Below are positions 15,809 through 24,362 of a DNA stretch of 64,000 nucleotides, in pieces. This stretch comes from CBDAQA01 sp965198865 (GTDB lineage: Bacteria > Planctomycetota > Phycisphaerae > Tepidisphaerales > Tepidisphaeraceae). Position 1 is the stretch's first letter; the number at the start of each line of letters is the position of its first letter. Both the position numbers and the translations under genes were made by a program. The stretch lies in the NCBI GenBank assembly GCA_965198865.1, contig CBDAQA010000009.1, positions 310,001 to 374,000 on the forward strand. The letters are read 5' to 3'. The notes beneath the pieces are model-generated. The model saw nothing but the letters and a program-made list of their open reading frames with translations. It did not search any database and was not told the origin of the DNA.

Positions 15809-16654
15809 TTAGCGAGGCAGCGGGTCGGCGCGAAAGCCGAACTGCGTCGCCACCGGCCGCCAGTTGCCGGTGACCGTGCCCGGCCGGACGCCGCGGGCGT
15901 CGCCCCCCAGGGCCATCGCGGTGCTGGTGCCGCCATCGACCAGGATGCCGATCTTGGCTCCGAGCCGGACCAGTTCCCGACCGGCGCTGGCGTACGAGGC
16001 ATGGTCGAAGCAGGCGATCCAGACGAGACGTCGCTCGGGGTCGGCACCGATTGCCGTGCGATGGTCCTCGGCCGTGCCATCCGCCCAGGCGACGACCGCG
16101 CCGTCCAACACCACGGTCTGCTGCCCGCCTATCGCCCAGGCCGACTGCGCCAGCACAGTCAACATGGGCGGCTTGGTCGTTTCCTGGTGGGCGATGCCGG
16201 CGCGGTCCCACCAGAGCAGGTAGGTGTTCGGATCGACGTGGTTGGCGACGCCGTCGGCGACGATCGTCTCGAGGGACCGGGCGTCATCGCCGGGCAGGCG
16301 GATCAGGGTCGAGTCGGAGCCGAACAGCGTGCCGTTGACGGCGGCGGCAAGATGGTCCGCGGCGACGGCGGTCGAGACGTGGCGGAGCTTGTACTCCCAA
16401 CCGGCGGCCTTGGCTCCCGGGTCGATCGGCGTGGCGTAGAGGCGGACGCCGGGCACCGTCAGGTCGGCGCGGGCCCAGTGGACCAGGCCGCCGGCGTCGC
16501 CCATGCGGTCGCAGCCGTAGGTCACGCCGCGGTAGATCTCGACCGGCACGGTGGGGCCGTGGTATCGGTAGGCGAACCAGACGGCGACGACCACGGCAGC
16601 CGATGCGAGGGCCACGAGCGGCGCGCGGGCGAGACGTCTTGGGGGCCGGGGCAT
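15809..16654 (-). CDS. Phosphodiester glycosidase (NAGPA-domain) family, membrane-anchored
   Basis: About 281 aa. An N-terminal signal anchor (LVALASAAVVVAVWFAYRY) leads to a domain of the phosphodiester glycosidase / DUF2233 family. Diagnostic segments are IYRGVTY, AAAVNGTLFGSDSTLI, TAIGADPERRLVWIACFD and the C-terminal GILVDGGTSTAMALGG. The family includes the human uncovering enzyme NAGPA and bacterial exopolysaccharide-linked proteins; here the substrate is unknown. Start 16654 (MPRPPRRL) gives a normal signal anchor; 16678 is an alternative. It runs convergently with nuoA. Confidence 0.8.
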   Translation of the reverse strand: MPRPPRRLARAPLVALASAAVVVAVWFAYRYHGPTVPVEIYRGVTYGCDRMGDAGGLVHWARADLTVPGVRLYATPIDPGAKAAGWEYKLRHVSTAVAADHLAAAVNGTLFGSDSTLIRLPGDDARSLETIVADGVANHVDPNTYLLWWDRAGIAHQETTKPPMLTVLAQSAWAIGGQQTVVLDGAVVAWADGTAEDHRTAIGADPERRLVWIACFDHASYASAGRELVRLGAKIGILVDGGTSTAMALGGDARGVRPGTVTGNWRPVATQFGFRADPLPR

Positions 16655-16748
16655 CGCGGCGCATCTTACGGGACTCAAGCGTCAGGGCGCTTGGGTCGAT
16701 GAGGGATCCGCGGGCGCGTGCGCCGGTTCGGTGAAGAGGATGTCCGAC

Positions 16749-17975
16749 ATGACGATGACGACCCCGCTCGCCGACGCCGCCAGCACCGCGCCGCCGCTCC
16801 CGCCCGAGCCCCACCCGGCCGACCCGTCGGCGCCGCGCCACTTCGACTTCGTCGACTCGCTCCGCGGGCTGGCGATCCTGGGCGTGATGATGGTCCACGT
16901 CACGCTGGTCTGCCGCGACTTCCACGGCCGGCTGCGCGGGGCGGCCATGCAGGGGCGGTTCGGCGTGCAGCTGTTCTTCATCGTCAGCGCGTTCACCCTG
17001 TTCTGGTCGCTGCGCTCGCGCCGGTCGCAGGACCGGAGGCCGATGCTGGCGTTCTACGCCCGGCGGCTGTTCCGCATCGCGCCGCTGTTCTACGTCGCCA
17101 TCGCGTTCTACATGGTGTGGCCGAACTTCACGCGGGCCGTGTCGGCGCCGGACGGCGTGCGCTGGCCGCACGTGGTGAGCACGCTGCTGTTCGTCCACGG
17201 CTGGTACCCGACGACGATCAACACCGTCGTGCCGGGCGGGTGGTCGATCGGGGCCGAGGTGATGTTCTACCTGTGCATCCCGGTCCTGTTCGCGCGCGTG
17301 CGGACGTTGAACGGGGCGCTGTGGCTGTCGGTGGTGGCGGCCGTCCTCGTGGGCCGATTCTCGGGGCCGGTCGAGACGCACATCGCGGCGCACTTCCCCG
17401 CCAGCTACGCGGAGGTTGTACACAACTTCGTGTACTACTCGTTCCCGTCGCAGTTCCCGGTGTTCTGCGTGGGGATGGTGCTCTACTTCCTGCTGGCCGA
17501 GCCGGCGGGTTCGCCGAACGGGCGGGTCGGCGGGTGGCTGCTGGCGACGGCGGCGTTCGCGCTGCTGATCGCGCCGCTGGGCGTCGACGCGCTGCCGTGC
17601 GTGGCGTTCGTGATGCTGGCCGTGGGGCTGGCGCGCAAGCCGGTGTGGGTGCTGGTGAACCCGGTGACGCGGTTCATCGGCATGGTCAGCTTCAGCGGGT
17701 ACATCTGGCACTTCTGGTTCCTGGAGCACCTGACCAAGCCGACCCTGGGAGCCCTGTCGAAGCACATGGGGCCAACGCTGCAGTTCTGCGGGCTGTACCT
17801 GGTCGTCGTGGTGGCGACGATGCCGGCCGCCACGCTCAGCTACTACCTGATCGAGCAGCCGGGGCAGAACCTGGGCAGGTGGCTGATCAACACGATGGGG
17901 TGGGGCAAGGGTGCGGGGCGGCCACGCGGTGCCGTTCAGCCGGTTCAGCCTGCCGAGATCGCCGTCGCGCCTTAG
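16749..17975 (+). CDS. Acyltransferase 3 family (OafA/YrhL-like) membrane protein
   Basis: About 408 aa with about ten hydrophobic segments. The opening FDFVDSLRGLAILGVMMVH contains the conserved Arg and His of acyltransferase-3 proteins, followed by FGVQLFFIVSAFTLFWSL and ARRLFRIAPLFY. Such enzymes transfer acetyl or other acyl groups to exported sugars or lipids. The ATG at 16749 has AGAGGA 8 nt upstream; in-frame GTG 16731 and ATG 16740 are alternatives. The C-terminal ~25 residues are Pro/Ala-rich and probably disordered. The acceptor is unknown. Confidence 0.85.
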   Translation: MTMTTPLADAASTAPPLPPEPHPADPSAPRHFDFVDSLRGLAILGVMMVHVTLVCRDFHGRLRGAAMQGRFGVQLFFIVSAFTLFWSLRSRRSQDRRPMLAFYARRLFRIAPLFYVAIAFYMVWPNFTRAVSAPDGVRWPHVVSTLLFVHGWYPTTINTVVPGGWSIGAEVMFYLCIPVLFARVRTLNGALWLSVVAAVLVGRFSGPVETHIAAHFPASYAEVVHNFVYYSFPSQFPVFCVGMVLYFLLAEPAGSPNGRVGGWLLATAAFALLIAPLGVDALPCVAFVMLAVGLARKPVWVLVNPVTRFIGMVSFSGYIWHFWFLEHLTKPTLGALSKHMGPTLQFCGLYLVVVVATMPAATLSYYLIEQPGQNLGRWLINTMGWGKGAGRPRGAVQPVQPAEIAVAP

Positions 17976-18050
17976 CGCGACGTTAACCAAACGCTCATCG
18001 GCGGCCGCCGTTCAGCGTGCAAAACCTCCGGCTCCAACGGAGGTGTCCCG

Positions 18051-19694
18051 ATGCACGCAATCAGCCAACTGCCGACCGGATCGATCGTGTTCCTGGTGCT
18101 GGCCCTGGGGCTGGCGCTGGCGTTCGAGTTCGTGAACGGGTTCCACGACACGGCCAACGCCGTCGCCACGGTCATCTACACGCACGCGCTGCCGCCGTGG
18201 ATCGCGGTGGTGTGGTCGGGCGTCTGGAACCTGATCGGCGTGCTGAGCAGCAGCGGGGCGGTCGCCTACTCGATCCTGGCGCTGCTGCCGGTGGAGCTGG
18301 TGCTAAACGTGGGGTCGGGCGCGGGGTTCGCGATGATCTTCGCGCTGCTGCTGTCGGCCATCCTCTGGAACCTGGGCACCTGGTACCTGGGGTTGCCGGC
18401 CTCCAGCTCGCACACGCTGATCGGCTCGATCCTGGGCGTGGGGCTGGCCAACGCGCTCATGTCCGGCCACCCGGTCCTGTCGGGCGTGAACTGGGGGCAG
18501 GTCAACAAGGTGTTCCTCACGCTGCTGGTGTCGCCGATCGTCGGCTTCGTGCTGGCCGGCCTGCTGCTGCTCGTGGTGAAGTTCTTGGTCAGGTCGCCGG
18601 CCCTGTTCCAACCGCCGGCCCCCAACGCGCCGCCCCCGATGCCGATCCGGGCGACGCTGATCGCCACCTGCACGGGCGTCAGCTTCTTCCACGGGTCGAA
18701 CGACGGGCAGAAGGGGATGGGGCTGCTGCTGCTGATCCTGATCGGCATCCTCCCGGCCGAGTACGCGCTCAACCTGGGGGCGAAGGGCGAGGACCTGCGG
18801 AAGCTGGAGCAGACCTCGGCGCTGGTCCAGCCGATGCTGGACGCCCGCGCTTCCTCGGCGGCGGCCGGCCCGGTTGCCGTGGCGACGGACACGCCGTCGG
18901 GCGGGGCGGCCGGCGACACCGCGGCCGAGCTGTCGCAGTACCTGGGCACCGACGGCAAGCTGTCGGCCAAGACCTTCGCCGCCGTCGCGGCGGCCAACCG
19001 CGACCTGGTGAATCTGGTCGCCGGCAAGGGCTCGCTCCGCGACGTCGCCCCCGACCAGCGTAAGGCGCTCCGGACCGACCTGTACCTGGTCGACCAAACG
19101 CTGGCGAAGATGGCCAAGGCGGGCGAGTTCAAGTCGGCCGACGAGCGGAAGGCGATCGCCGGGTACCACACGTTGCTCGACGCGACGACGAAGTACCTGC
19201 CGACCTGGGTGAAGGTGGCCGTCGCGCTGGCGCTGGGCTGCGGCACGATGATCGGGTGGAAGCGGATCGTGACGACGGTGGGCGAGAAGATCGGCAAGGA
19301 GCACCTGAACTACGCCCAGGGCATGTCGGCCGAGCTGGTGGCGATGGCGACGATCTTCGCCGCCGACCACCTGTCGATGCCGGTCAGCACGACGCACGTC
19401 CTGTCCAGCGGCATCGCCGGGACGATGGCGGCCAACAAGTCGGGCCTGCAGGCGGCCACGATGCGGAACATCCTCTTGGCTTGGGTGCTCACGCTGCCCG
19501 TGTGCGTGGTGCTGGGCGCGGGGCTGTTCGCCGCCGGGCTGCTGGTGGTGATCAGCCACCTGGCGGCGGTCATTACCGGGGTGATCGTGGTGATCGCCCT
19601 GGTAACCGCCGTCTGGCGGGTGTTCACGCTGTCCCGCCGCCAGGGGGAGAACGGGTCGGCCCTGACGAACATCGTGGCACAGCCCAACATCTGA
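18051..19694 (+). CDS. Inorganic phosphate transporter, PiT family
   Basis: A 547-aa protein with the two PHO4 half-repeats: FEFVNGFHDTANAVATVIYT near the N-terminus and THVLSSGIAGTMAANK near the C-terminus, plus GLPASSSHTLIGSILG and FHGSNDGQKGMG in the middle. PiT proteins move metal-phosphate with protons or Na+ at low affinity. A soluble insertion (about residues 250-380, Ala/Asp/Lys-rich) separates the halves. GGAGGTG precedes ATG 18051 by 6 nt. There is no adjacent phoU-like gene. Confidence 0.9.
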   Translation: MHAISQLPTGSIVFLVLALGLALAFEFVNGFHDTANAVATVIYTHALPPWIAVVWSGVWNLIGVLSSSGAVAYSILALLPVELVLNVGSGAGFAMIFALLLSAILWNLGTWYLGLPASSSHTLIGSILGVGLANALMSGHPVLSGVNWGQVNKVFLTLLVSPIVGFVLAGLLLLVVKFLVRSPALFQPPAPNAPPPMPIRATLIATCTGVSFFHGSNDGQKGMGLLLLILIGILPAEYALNLGAKGEDLRKLEQTSALVQPMLDARASSAAAGPVAVATDTPSGGAAGDTAAELSQYLGTDGKLSAKTFAAVAAANRDLVNLVAGKGSLRDVAPDQRKALRTDLYLVDQTLAKMAKAGEFKSADERKAIAGYHTLLDATTKYLPTWVKVAVALALGCGTMIGWKRIVTTVGEKIGKEHLNYAQGMSAELVAMATIFAADHLSMPVSTTHVLSSGIAGTMAANKSGLQAATMRNILLAWVLTLPVCVVLGAGLFAAGLLVVISHLAAVITGVIVVIALVTAVWRVFTLSRRQGENGSALTNIVAQPNI

Positions 19695-19761
19695 AGACTC
19701 GCTATCGCCGCACGCCAAGCCCCAGATGCGCATCCATTAGCATCTGTCCGCCATCGTCAAG

Positions 19762-19797
19762 GAGCCGCGCACGGAGGTACTCCGCAGTAAGCGGTTT
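19762..19797 (+). repeat. Dispersed inverted repeat, family A, single-arm copy
   Basis: The stretch carries the same arm (GAGCCGCGCACGGAGGTACT..GCAGTAAGCGG) and preceding TCAAG as the full copies at 15182 and 21743, but the matching second arm is missing. It is a truncated element in the 257-nt gap before the histidine kinase. Confidence 0.6.
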
Positions 19798-19901
19798 CGC
19801 GAGATGGACAGCCGTGGATTGGGTCAGCGGGATGGACCGGCGATCGCGCGAAAACCTTATCGGACCGCTGCGGGAGGTTGATCTGTAACGTCTGACGTAA
19901 A

Positions 19902-19947
19902 CCTGCATCCCGTCCCGACCGATGTCGGGGACAGAACGGGATGCAGG
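19902..19947 (+). promoter_or_regulatory. Leader hairpin ending 4 nt before the histidine-kinase start
   Basis: CCTGCATCCCGT (19902-19913) is complementary to ACGGGATGCAGG (19936-19947), with a secondary GAC/GTC pairing inside. The ATG at 19952 follows at once and lacks a separate Shine-Dalgarno sequence. The hairpin could hide or position the ribosome site, or be another palindromic element. Regulatory function is inference. Confidence 0.4.
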
Positions 19948-19951
19948 CGAC

Positions 19952-21730
19952 ATGAGCTTTGACGAACACCGCAAGCCGCAGGTCACACCGTCGGCCAACC
20001 CGCTCGCGGAGGACATGCCGTCCCCCGAGGCGGGGGTCCGCCGGCACCGCCGTTTTGGCCTCGGGCTCCAGGGCCGGCTGACGATCGCGTTCGGCTGCCT
20101 GCTGACCATCGCCCTCAGCAGCGCCTGCTGGCTGTTCGGCACCCGCAGCGGCGGCCAGCTCGACGGCATGCTGGGCGAGCAGGCCCGCCTGGTCGCCTAC
20201 ACGCTGTCCCTGGCGGCCGAGCCGTACCTCGCGACCGGGCACCACAAGCCGCTGGCGACGATCGGCCACGACCTGCTGAACACGCGGAACATCCTGTACG
20301 TCGCCTTCCTGGACGACAACGGCAAGCCGGTCGAGCTGGCCAACCGCTACGTCGACTTCGGCTGGGCAAACGTGGCCAAGGTGAACCCGGCGGCGACGGC
20401 CCTGTACCTGGTCCACCCGGTGCCGCACCCGACGTTCGGCGAGCACGTCGACGTCTACGCGCCGGTCTACCTCCACCCGCCGCGCGGCGCGACCGGCAAG
20501 GCCGCCATCGCCCGGCGACTGGGGACGGTCGTGGTCGGCGTGTCGCTGGACCGCGAGCGGGCCGAGCTGGAGTGGGTCACCTGGGTCGTCGCCTGCATCG
20601 GCGGGGTGACGGTGCTCATGTCGCTGCCGGTGGCGTTCATCCTGGTGTACGGCATGTTCAAGCCGATCCGCCAGCTGGTGGACGCGACCCGCAAGATGGC
20701 GGCCGGTCGGAACGACTTCAACCTGGACACGGACCGGTCCGACCAGATCGGCGAGCTGTCGCGCAGCTTCACCGACATGGCCGGGCGGGTGCGCCGCCAG
20801 CGCGAGGCGCTGCACGCCAGCAACGTCCAGCTGGGCGAGGCGAACGGCCGGCTGAACAACGCCAATGCCGCGTTGGCCAACCTGAACGAGGCGCTGAACG
20901 TCGCCAACGCCAAGCTGTCCGACGCCAACCGCGACCTGGAGAAGAAGGTCGCCGAGCGCACGGGGCAGCTGGAGGCGGCGAACCGGCGGTTGAGCGGCGA
21001 GATCTCGGAGAAGGAGGACTTCCTCCGCGCCGTGAGCCACGACCTGAACGCGCCGCTGCGGAACATCGCCGGCATGGCGTCGATGCTGGTGACCAAGCAC
21101 AAGGACAAGTTCGACGCCGACATCCTGCACCGGCTGGACCGGATCCAGAAGAACGTGCAGGTGGAGACGGACCTGATCGGCGAGCTGCTGGAGCTGAGCC
21201 GGATCAAGACGCGCCGCGGCGAGGCGGAGCGCGTCGACGTCGCCGCGCTCGTGGGCGACATCGGCGGGGTGTTCGAGCAGGACCTGCAGAGCAAGGGAAT
21301 AAGCCTGGTGGTCGACGGCCCGATGCCGCAGCTGACGGCCGAGCGGGCGCGGGTGCGGCAGGTGTTCCAGAACCTGATCGACAACGCGATCAAGTACATG
21401 GGCGAGCGGCCCGGACAGGCCAAGGAGATCCACGTCGGCTGCGTGCCGGGCGAGGCGGAGACGGCGTTCTACGTGCGCGACACCGGCGTGGGGATCGAGG
21501 CCGACGACCTGGACAAGGTGTTCCACGTGTTCCGGCGCGGCCGCAACGCCGCGGCGAGCAACGTGCCGGGCAAGGGCGTGGGGCTGGCCAGCGTGAAGGC
21601 GATCGTCGAGACGTTCAACGGCTCGATCTGGGTCGAGAGCGTGGCCGGCGAGGGGAGCACGTTCCGCTTCACCGTGAACGGGCAGTTCGTCGCCGCGAAG
21701 GTCCCCCTGATCGACCGCAAGGCCGCGTGA
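19952..21730 (+). CDS. Membrane sensor histidine kinase with HAMP and long coiled coil
   Basis: About 592 aa. Order: cytoplasmic tail, TM1 (LTIAFGCLLTIALSSACWLF), an extracytoplasmic sensor region of ~140 residues, TM2 (WVVACIGGVTVLMSLPVAFILVYGMF), HAMP, a long coiled coil rich in NAN/LAN repeats, HisKA with the phosphorylated His363 in VSHDLNAPLRNI, and HATPase_c (NLIDNAIKYMG, DTGVGIEADDL, GKGVGLASVKAIVE). The H-box type resembles phytochrome-like and cyanobacterial kinases. It lies just upstream of a receiver and a receiver-GGDEF protein, likely partners. An in-frame ATG at 19922 is an alternative start. Confidence 0.88.
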   Translation: MSFDEHRKPQVTPSANPLAEDMPSPEAGVRRHRRFGLGLQGRLTIAFGCLLTIALSSACWLFGTRSGGQLDGMLGEQARLVAYTLSLAAEPYLATGHHKPLATIGHDLLNTRNILYVAFLDDNGKPVELANRYVDFGWANVAKVNPAATALYLVHPVPHPTFGEHVDVYAPVYLHPPRGATGKAAIARRLGTVVVGVSLDRERAELEWVTWVVACIGGVTVLMSLPVAFILVYGMFKPIRQLVDATRKMAAGRNDFNLDTDRSDQIGELSRSFTDMAGRVRRQREALHASNVQLGEANGRLNNANAALANLNEALNVANAKLSDANRDLEKKVAERTGQLEAANRRLSGEISEKEDFLRAVSHDLNAPLRNIAGMASMLVTKHKDKFDADILHRLDRIQKNVQVETDLIGELLELSRIKTRRGEAERVDVAALVGDIGGVFEQDLQSKGISLVVDGPMPQLTAERARVRQVFQNLIDNAIKYMGERPGQAKEIHVGCVPGEAETAFYVRDTGVGIEADDLDKVFHVFRRGRNAAASNVPGKGVGLASVKAIVETFNGSIWVESVAGEGSTFRFTVNGQFVAAKVPLIDRKAA

Positions 21731-21742
21731 GTCGCAGGTCAG

Positions 21743-21819
21743 GAGCCCCGCACGGAGGTACTCCGCGGTAGGCGGGTTCGCGAAGAGCGCTCACGGCGGA
21801 GCACCTCCGTGCGCGGCTC
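21743..21819. repeat. Dispersed inverted repeat, family A, copy 3
   Basis: The left arm starts GAGCCCCGCACGGAGGTACT at 21743 and the right arm ends TCCGTGCGCGGCTC at 21819; about 28 of 33 paired positions agree, with a GGTTCGCGAAGAG-like loop. It begins 12 nt after the kinase stop codon and separates it from the response regulator. A terminator role is possible. Confidence 0.75.
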
Positions 21820-21937
21820 ATCGGCGGACGGGCAAACCGGGAGCCCACAGGTTAACGATCGGGGTCCGACGCCCGAATAAGAGTGTGGGCGTCCGTCCAT
21901 CTGACGCTCCTGTCGGAACCGCACGAGGCACACACGG

Positions 21938-22402
21938 ATGACCGCGACCCCTCCCATCACCGTCCTGCTGGTGGACGACGACCCCGACTGCCGGATGCTC
22001 GTGCGCGACGCGATCGCCGACAGCGGCGTCCACGCCACGGCCTACGAGGTCGGCGACGCCGAGGCGGCCCTGCGGTTCCTCCAGCAGCGGGGCGAGTTCG
22101 CCAAGGCCCCGCGCCCGGCGCTGATCTACATGGACCTGGAGATGCCCGGCATCAACGGCATCGAGCTGGTCCGGCGCATCCGTGCCGACGCCGCCCTGCG
22201 GGACATCCCCGTGGTGATGATGACCGGCGTGAGCGACGACGCCATGCTGCGGGCGGCGGCGGCGGCGGGGGCGAACAGCTACACCATCAAGCCGGCCGAC
22301 GCGGACCTGTTCCTGCGGACCGTCGCCGCATCGGCGCACTACTGGCTGGCCGTCCACCAGTTCCCGGGCCACCAGCTGCCGGCGTCGGCCTGCCGGCGTT
22401 GA
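21938..22402 (+). CDS. Single-domain response regulator (CheY/Rcp1-like)
   Basis: A 154-aa receiver-only protein. It has the acidic cluster Asp13-Asp15, phosphoacceptor Asp66 in IYMDLEMPG, Thr96 and Lys118. The long alpha2-beta3 region (FLQQRGEFAKAPRPALI) is like that of Rcp1-type regulators that pair with phytochrome-like kinases, matching the H-box type of the kinase upstream. There is no output domain; it may relay phosphate to the receiver-GGDEF protein downstream or act by protein contact. Confidence 0.88.
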   Translation: MTATPPITVLLVDDDPDCRMLVRDAIADSGVHATAYEVGDAEAALRFLQQRGEFAKAPRPALIYMDLEMPGINGIELVRRIRADAALRDIPVVMMTGVSDDAMLRAAAAAGANSYTIKPADADLFLRTVAASAHYWLAVHQFPGHQLPASACRR

Positions 22403-22474
22403 CCGGTTTGCCCGGGGCGAGGGCGAATCGTAGATCAAGGGTGGAGCGGGTCAGACCCGGAAGGCGGTGCGGCC

Positions 22475-23509
22475 GTGGATGAACTGAAGCTGTTGATCGT
22501 AGAGGACGACGTCGACCAGCGGGACCTGATCCGCGAGACGCTCGAGGGCCACTTCGGCGCCGGCACGGTCGTCGCCGTCGACTCCATGGCCGCCGCCCTG
22601 GCGCTGAACGTGGCCGGGTTCAGCCTGATCCTGACCGACTACAACCTGCCCGACGGCTGCGGCATGGACCTGCTGGACGAGGTCCGCGGCCGCTGCGACA
22701 CGCCGGTCGTGATGGTCACCGGCGAGAACGTCGGCCAGATCGCCGCCGAGGCCGTCCGCCACGGCGCGACCGACTACGTCGTCAAGCTGGGCGACTACCT
22801 GGCCACCATCCCGCTGGTGATCGAGAAGAACCTGGCCACGGCGAACATGGTCCGCGAGAACGCCAAGCTCAAGGCCCAGGTCGAGCGGGCGATGGTCGAG
22901 CTGCAGCTGAAGAACGGGCAGCTGGAGGAGTCGCTGCAGCGCGTCGAGCGCGTCGCCGCCACCGACCCGCTGACGGGCCTGTACAACCGCCGGCACTTCA
23001 GCCGCGTGCTGGACCAGCTGTTCTCCGAGGCGCACCGGTACGACACCGAGCTGTCGTGCGTGATGATCGACCTGGACGGGTACAAGCAGCTGAACGACAG
23101 CTGCGGCCACCAGACCGGCGACGCGCTGCTGGTGACGGCGGGCAAGGTGATCGCCGCCAACCTGCGCCGCAGCGACGTGGCCGCCCGCTATGGCGGGGAC
23201 GAGTTCGTCCTGCTGCTGCCGCACCAGACGGCCACCGAGGCCGCCAACGTGATCCGCCGGATCCGCGACGAGTACTTCGCCGCCTCGGGCGTCGTCCTGC
23301 AGCGCGAGGCCGGCGTGCGGATGTCGGTCGGCATCGGCTCGCTCCAGGCCAGCAAGGCCGCCAGCGCCGACATCCTGATCGCCACGGCCGACAAGGCCCT
23401 GTACCGCGCCAAGGAGGCCGGCCGCGACCGCATCGCCATCGCCGACAGCGACGTCATCCTCCCCGGCGGCAGCGACACGCTACAAAGGTCGGTCAAGCCG
23501 GCGGCGTGA
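22475..23509 (+). CDS. Receiver-GGDEF diguanylate cyclase (PleD/WspR-like)
   Basis: A 344-aa protein. An N-terminal receiver (Asp11/Asp12, phosphoacceptor Asp55) is joined by a coiled-coil linker (about residues 125-160) to a GGDEF domain with the intact GGDEF active site at 240-244, and an RxxD inhibitory site (Arg231-Asp234) at the expected distance. It should make cyclic di-GMP from two GTP when phosphorylated and dimerised, with product feedback. The GTG at 22475 is the only sensible start. With the preceding kinase and receiver it forms a signalling cassette. Confidence 0.9.
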   Translation: MDELKLLIVEDDVDQRDLIRETLEGHFGAGTVVAVDSMAAALALNVAGFSLILTDYNLPDGCGMDLLDEVRGRCDTPVVMVTGENVGQIAAEAVRHGATDYVVKLGDYLATIPLVIEKNLATANMVRENAKLKAQVERAMVELQLKNGQLEESLQRVERVAATDPLTGLYNRRHFSRVLDQLFSEAHRYDTELSCVMIDLDGYKQLNDSCGHQTGDALLVTAGKVIAANLRRSDVAARYGGDEFVLLLPHQTATEAANVIRRIRDEYFAASGVVLQREAGVRMSVGIGSLQASKAASADILIATADKALYRAKEAGRDRIAIADSDVILPGGSDTLQRSVKPAA

Positions 23510-23591
23510 GCGTCAGCCTCCGTCCCATCGGCCACCCCCCGCATCCGCTGCGCGTCGCCGTCCCGCATCTCGTACCCGGAGATTCGGCCCG

Positions 23592-23621
23592 TGCGCCAAA
23601 ATGCGCCACTATGCGCCATTT
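23592..23621. repeat. Three tandem 10-bp repeats
   Basis: TGCGCCAAAA, TGCGCCACTA and TGCGCCATTT follow one another at exact 10-nt spacing. One-turn phasing could present a protein-binding face, or it may be a decayed microsatellite. The spacing copies that of the unrelated triplet at 4560. Confidence 0.5.
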
Positions 23622-23761
23622 CCCAGCCCGGCGCTCGGGCCACATCAAACGCGACCTAAATCACGATCCCGTATGGCGATACCGAGCGAGCGGGCGCGCC
23701 GGTGAGTGGCGCACCACGCTCAGCCGTGGCTTGAACACAGCAGTTAGTGGTTAATTCAGTA

Positions 23762-23800
23762 GTGAGCCATTTTCGTTTGGAAGTGACCCTTTTTCGTTTG
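23762..23800. mobile_element. Possible relic of an insertion-sequence end (IS21-like direct repeats)
   Basis: GTGAGCCATTTTCGTTTG and GTGACCCTTTTTCGTTTG are spaced 21 nt apart, followed by a partial third copy (CTTTCTCGTTTG). Tandem subterminal repeats of this style occur at IS21-family ends. No transposase gene is present nearby, so this would be an orphan end. The assignment to IS21 is from memory of the style, not from an alignment. Confidence 0.3.
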
Positions 23801-23871
23801 CTTTCTCGTTTGCGAGCCGGTCGTACATTCTGGCCGTCAACAGCCCGCATGAACGCGGACAAGTCTTTCGC

Positions 23872-23900
23872 TTGTGGTACCATGTCAGTTAGGGTAATGT
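23872..23900 (+). promoter_or_regulatory. Possible sigma70-type promoter
   Basis: TTGTGG (23872-23877) and TAATGT (23895-23900) are separated by 17 nt, about 110 nt upstream of the small gene at 24010. Partial consensus only. Confidence 0.25.
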
Positions 23901-24009
23901 GCTCCTGTCTCGGGGATGGGGCGTCCGGTGCGGGGCCGTCAGGCGATGGTCCCGTTCATCCGTCCGGAGTGCTGTCTTGCCCGGCACGAATCAGGAAAGG
24001 GGGCCACTT

Positions 24010-24231
24010 GTGGCCAACGTCTACGTCGAACCGCAACCGAAGGGCCGGCCGGAGGGAACTCCGATTACCCACTACGTGCTCGAATTCGCCCACAACGGGC
24101 GGATGGACTACACGGACTACAAAACCCAAGCCGAAGCCGTCGCCGCCGCCAAGAAGGCCGGCCACCAACCGCTGATCGCCCGCGTTCGGAACACGGACAA
24201 GGGGAACCCGGACCATTGGCGGGCCGCATGA
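24010..24231 (+). CDS. Small conserved hypothetical protein (PKGRPEG...PDHWR family)
   Basis: A 73-aa soluble protein beginning ANVYVEPQPKGRPEGTPI and ending RVRNTDKGNPDHWRAA. This pattern (N-terminal PKGRPEG, a TQ/KTQAEA helix, C-terminal PDHWR) is familiar from small orphan proteins in many proteobacterial genomes, without known function. GTG 24010 has a strong GGAAAGGGGG site about 6 nt upstream, which decides the start. It sits in an AT-richer accessory island beside a restriction-modification gene. Confidence 0.7.
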   Translation: MANVYVEPQPKGRPEGTPITHYVLEFAHNGRMDYTDYKTQAEAVAAAKKAGHQPLIARVRNTDKGNPDHWRAA

Positions 24232-24362
24232 CAATGTCGCGCGTTAACCGACGCCGGTCCGACTTCGCGCGTTCCGAAAAGTCGAGCCATGCACCCCGAG
24301 CCAACCCACTCATTATCGCACGGTTTTGGGTTATGAGGTGACTGCAAAGAATGTGAGACAAC

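Larger units (their letters stand above)
23510..24009. other. AT-richer gap with repeats at the left edge of the accessory island
   Basis: No convincing gene is seen. Base composition drops from the surrounding GC-rich coding sequence. It contains three tandem 10-mers starting TGCGCCA (23592-23621), two near-identical 18-mers (23762-23800) resembling insertion-sequence ends, and a possible promoter (23872-23900) for the small gene at 24010. Confidence 0.5.

Noticed and set aside
23188..23643. Minus-strand frame running from the GGDEF gene end into the gap
   Set aside because: Most of it is antisense to the diguanylate cyclase. The outer part has no ribosome site or family pattern.
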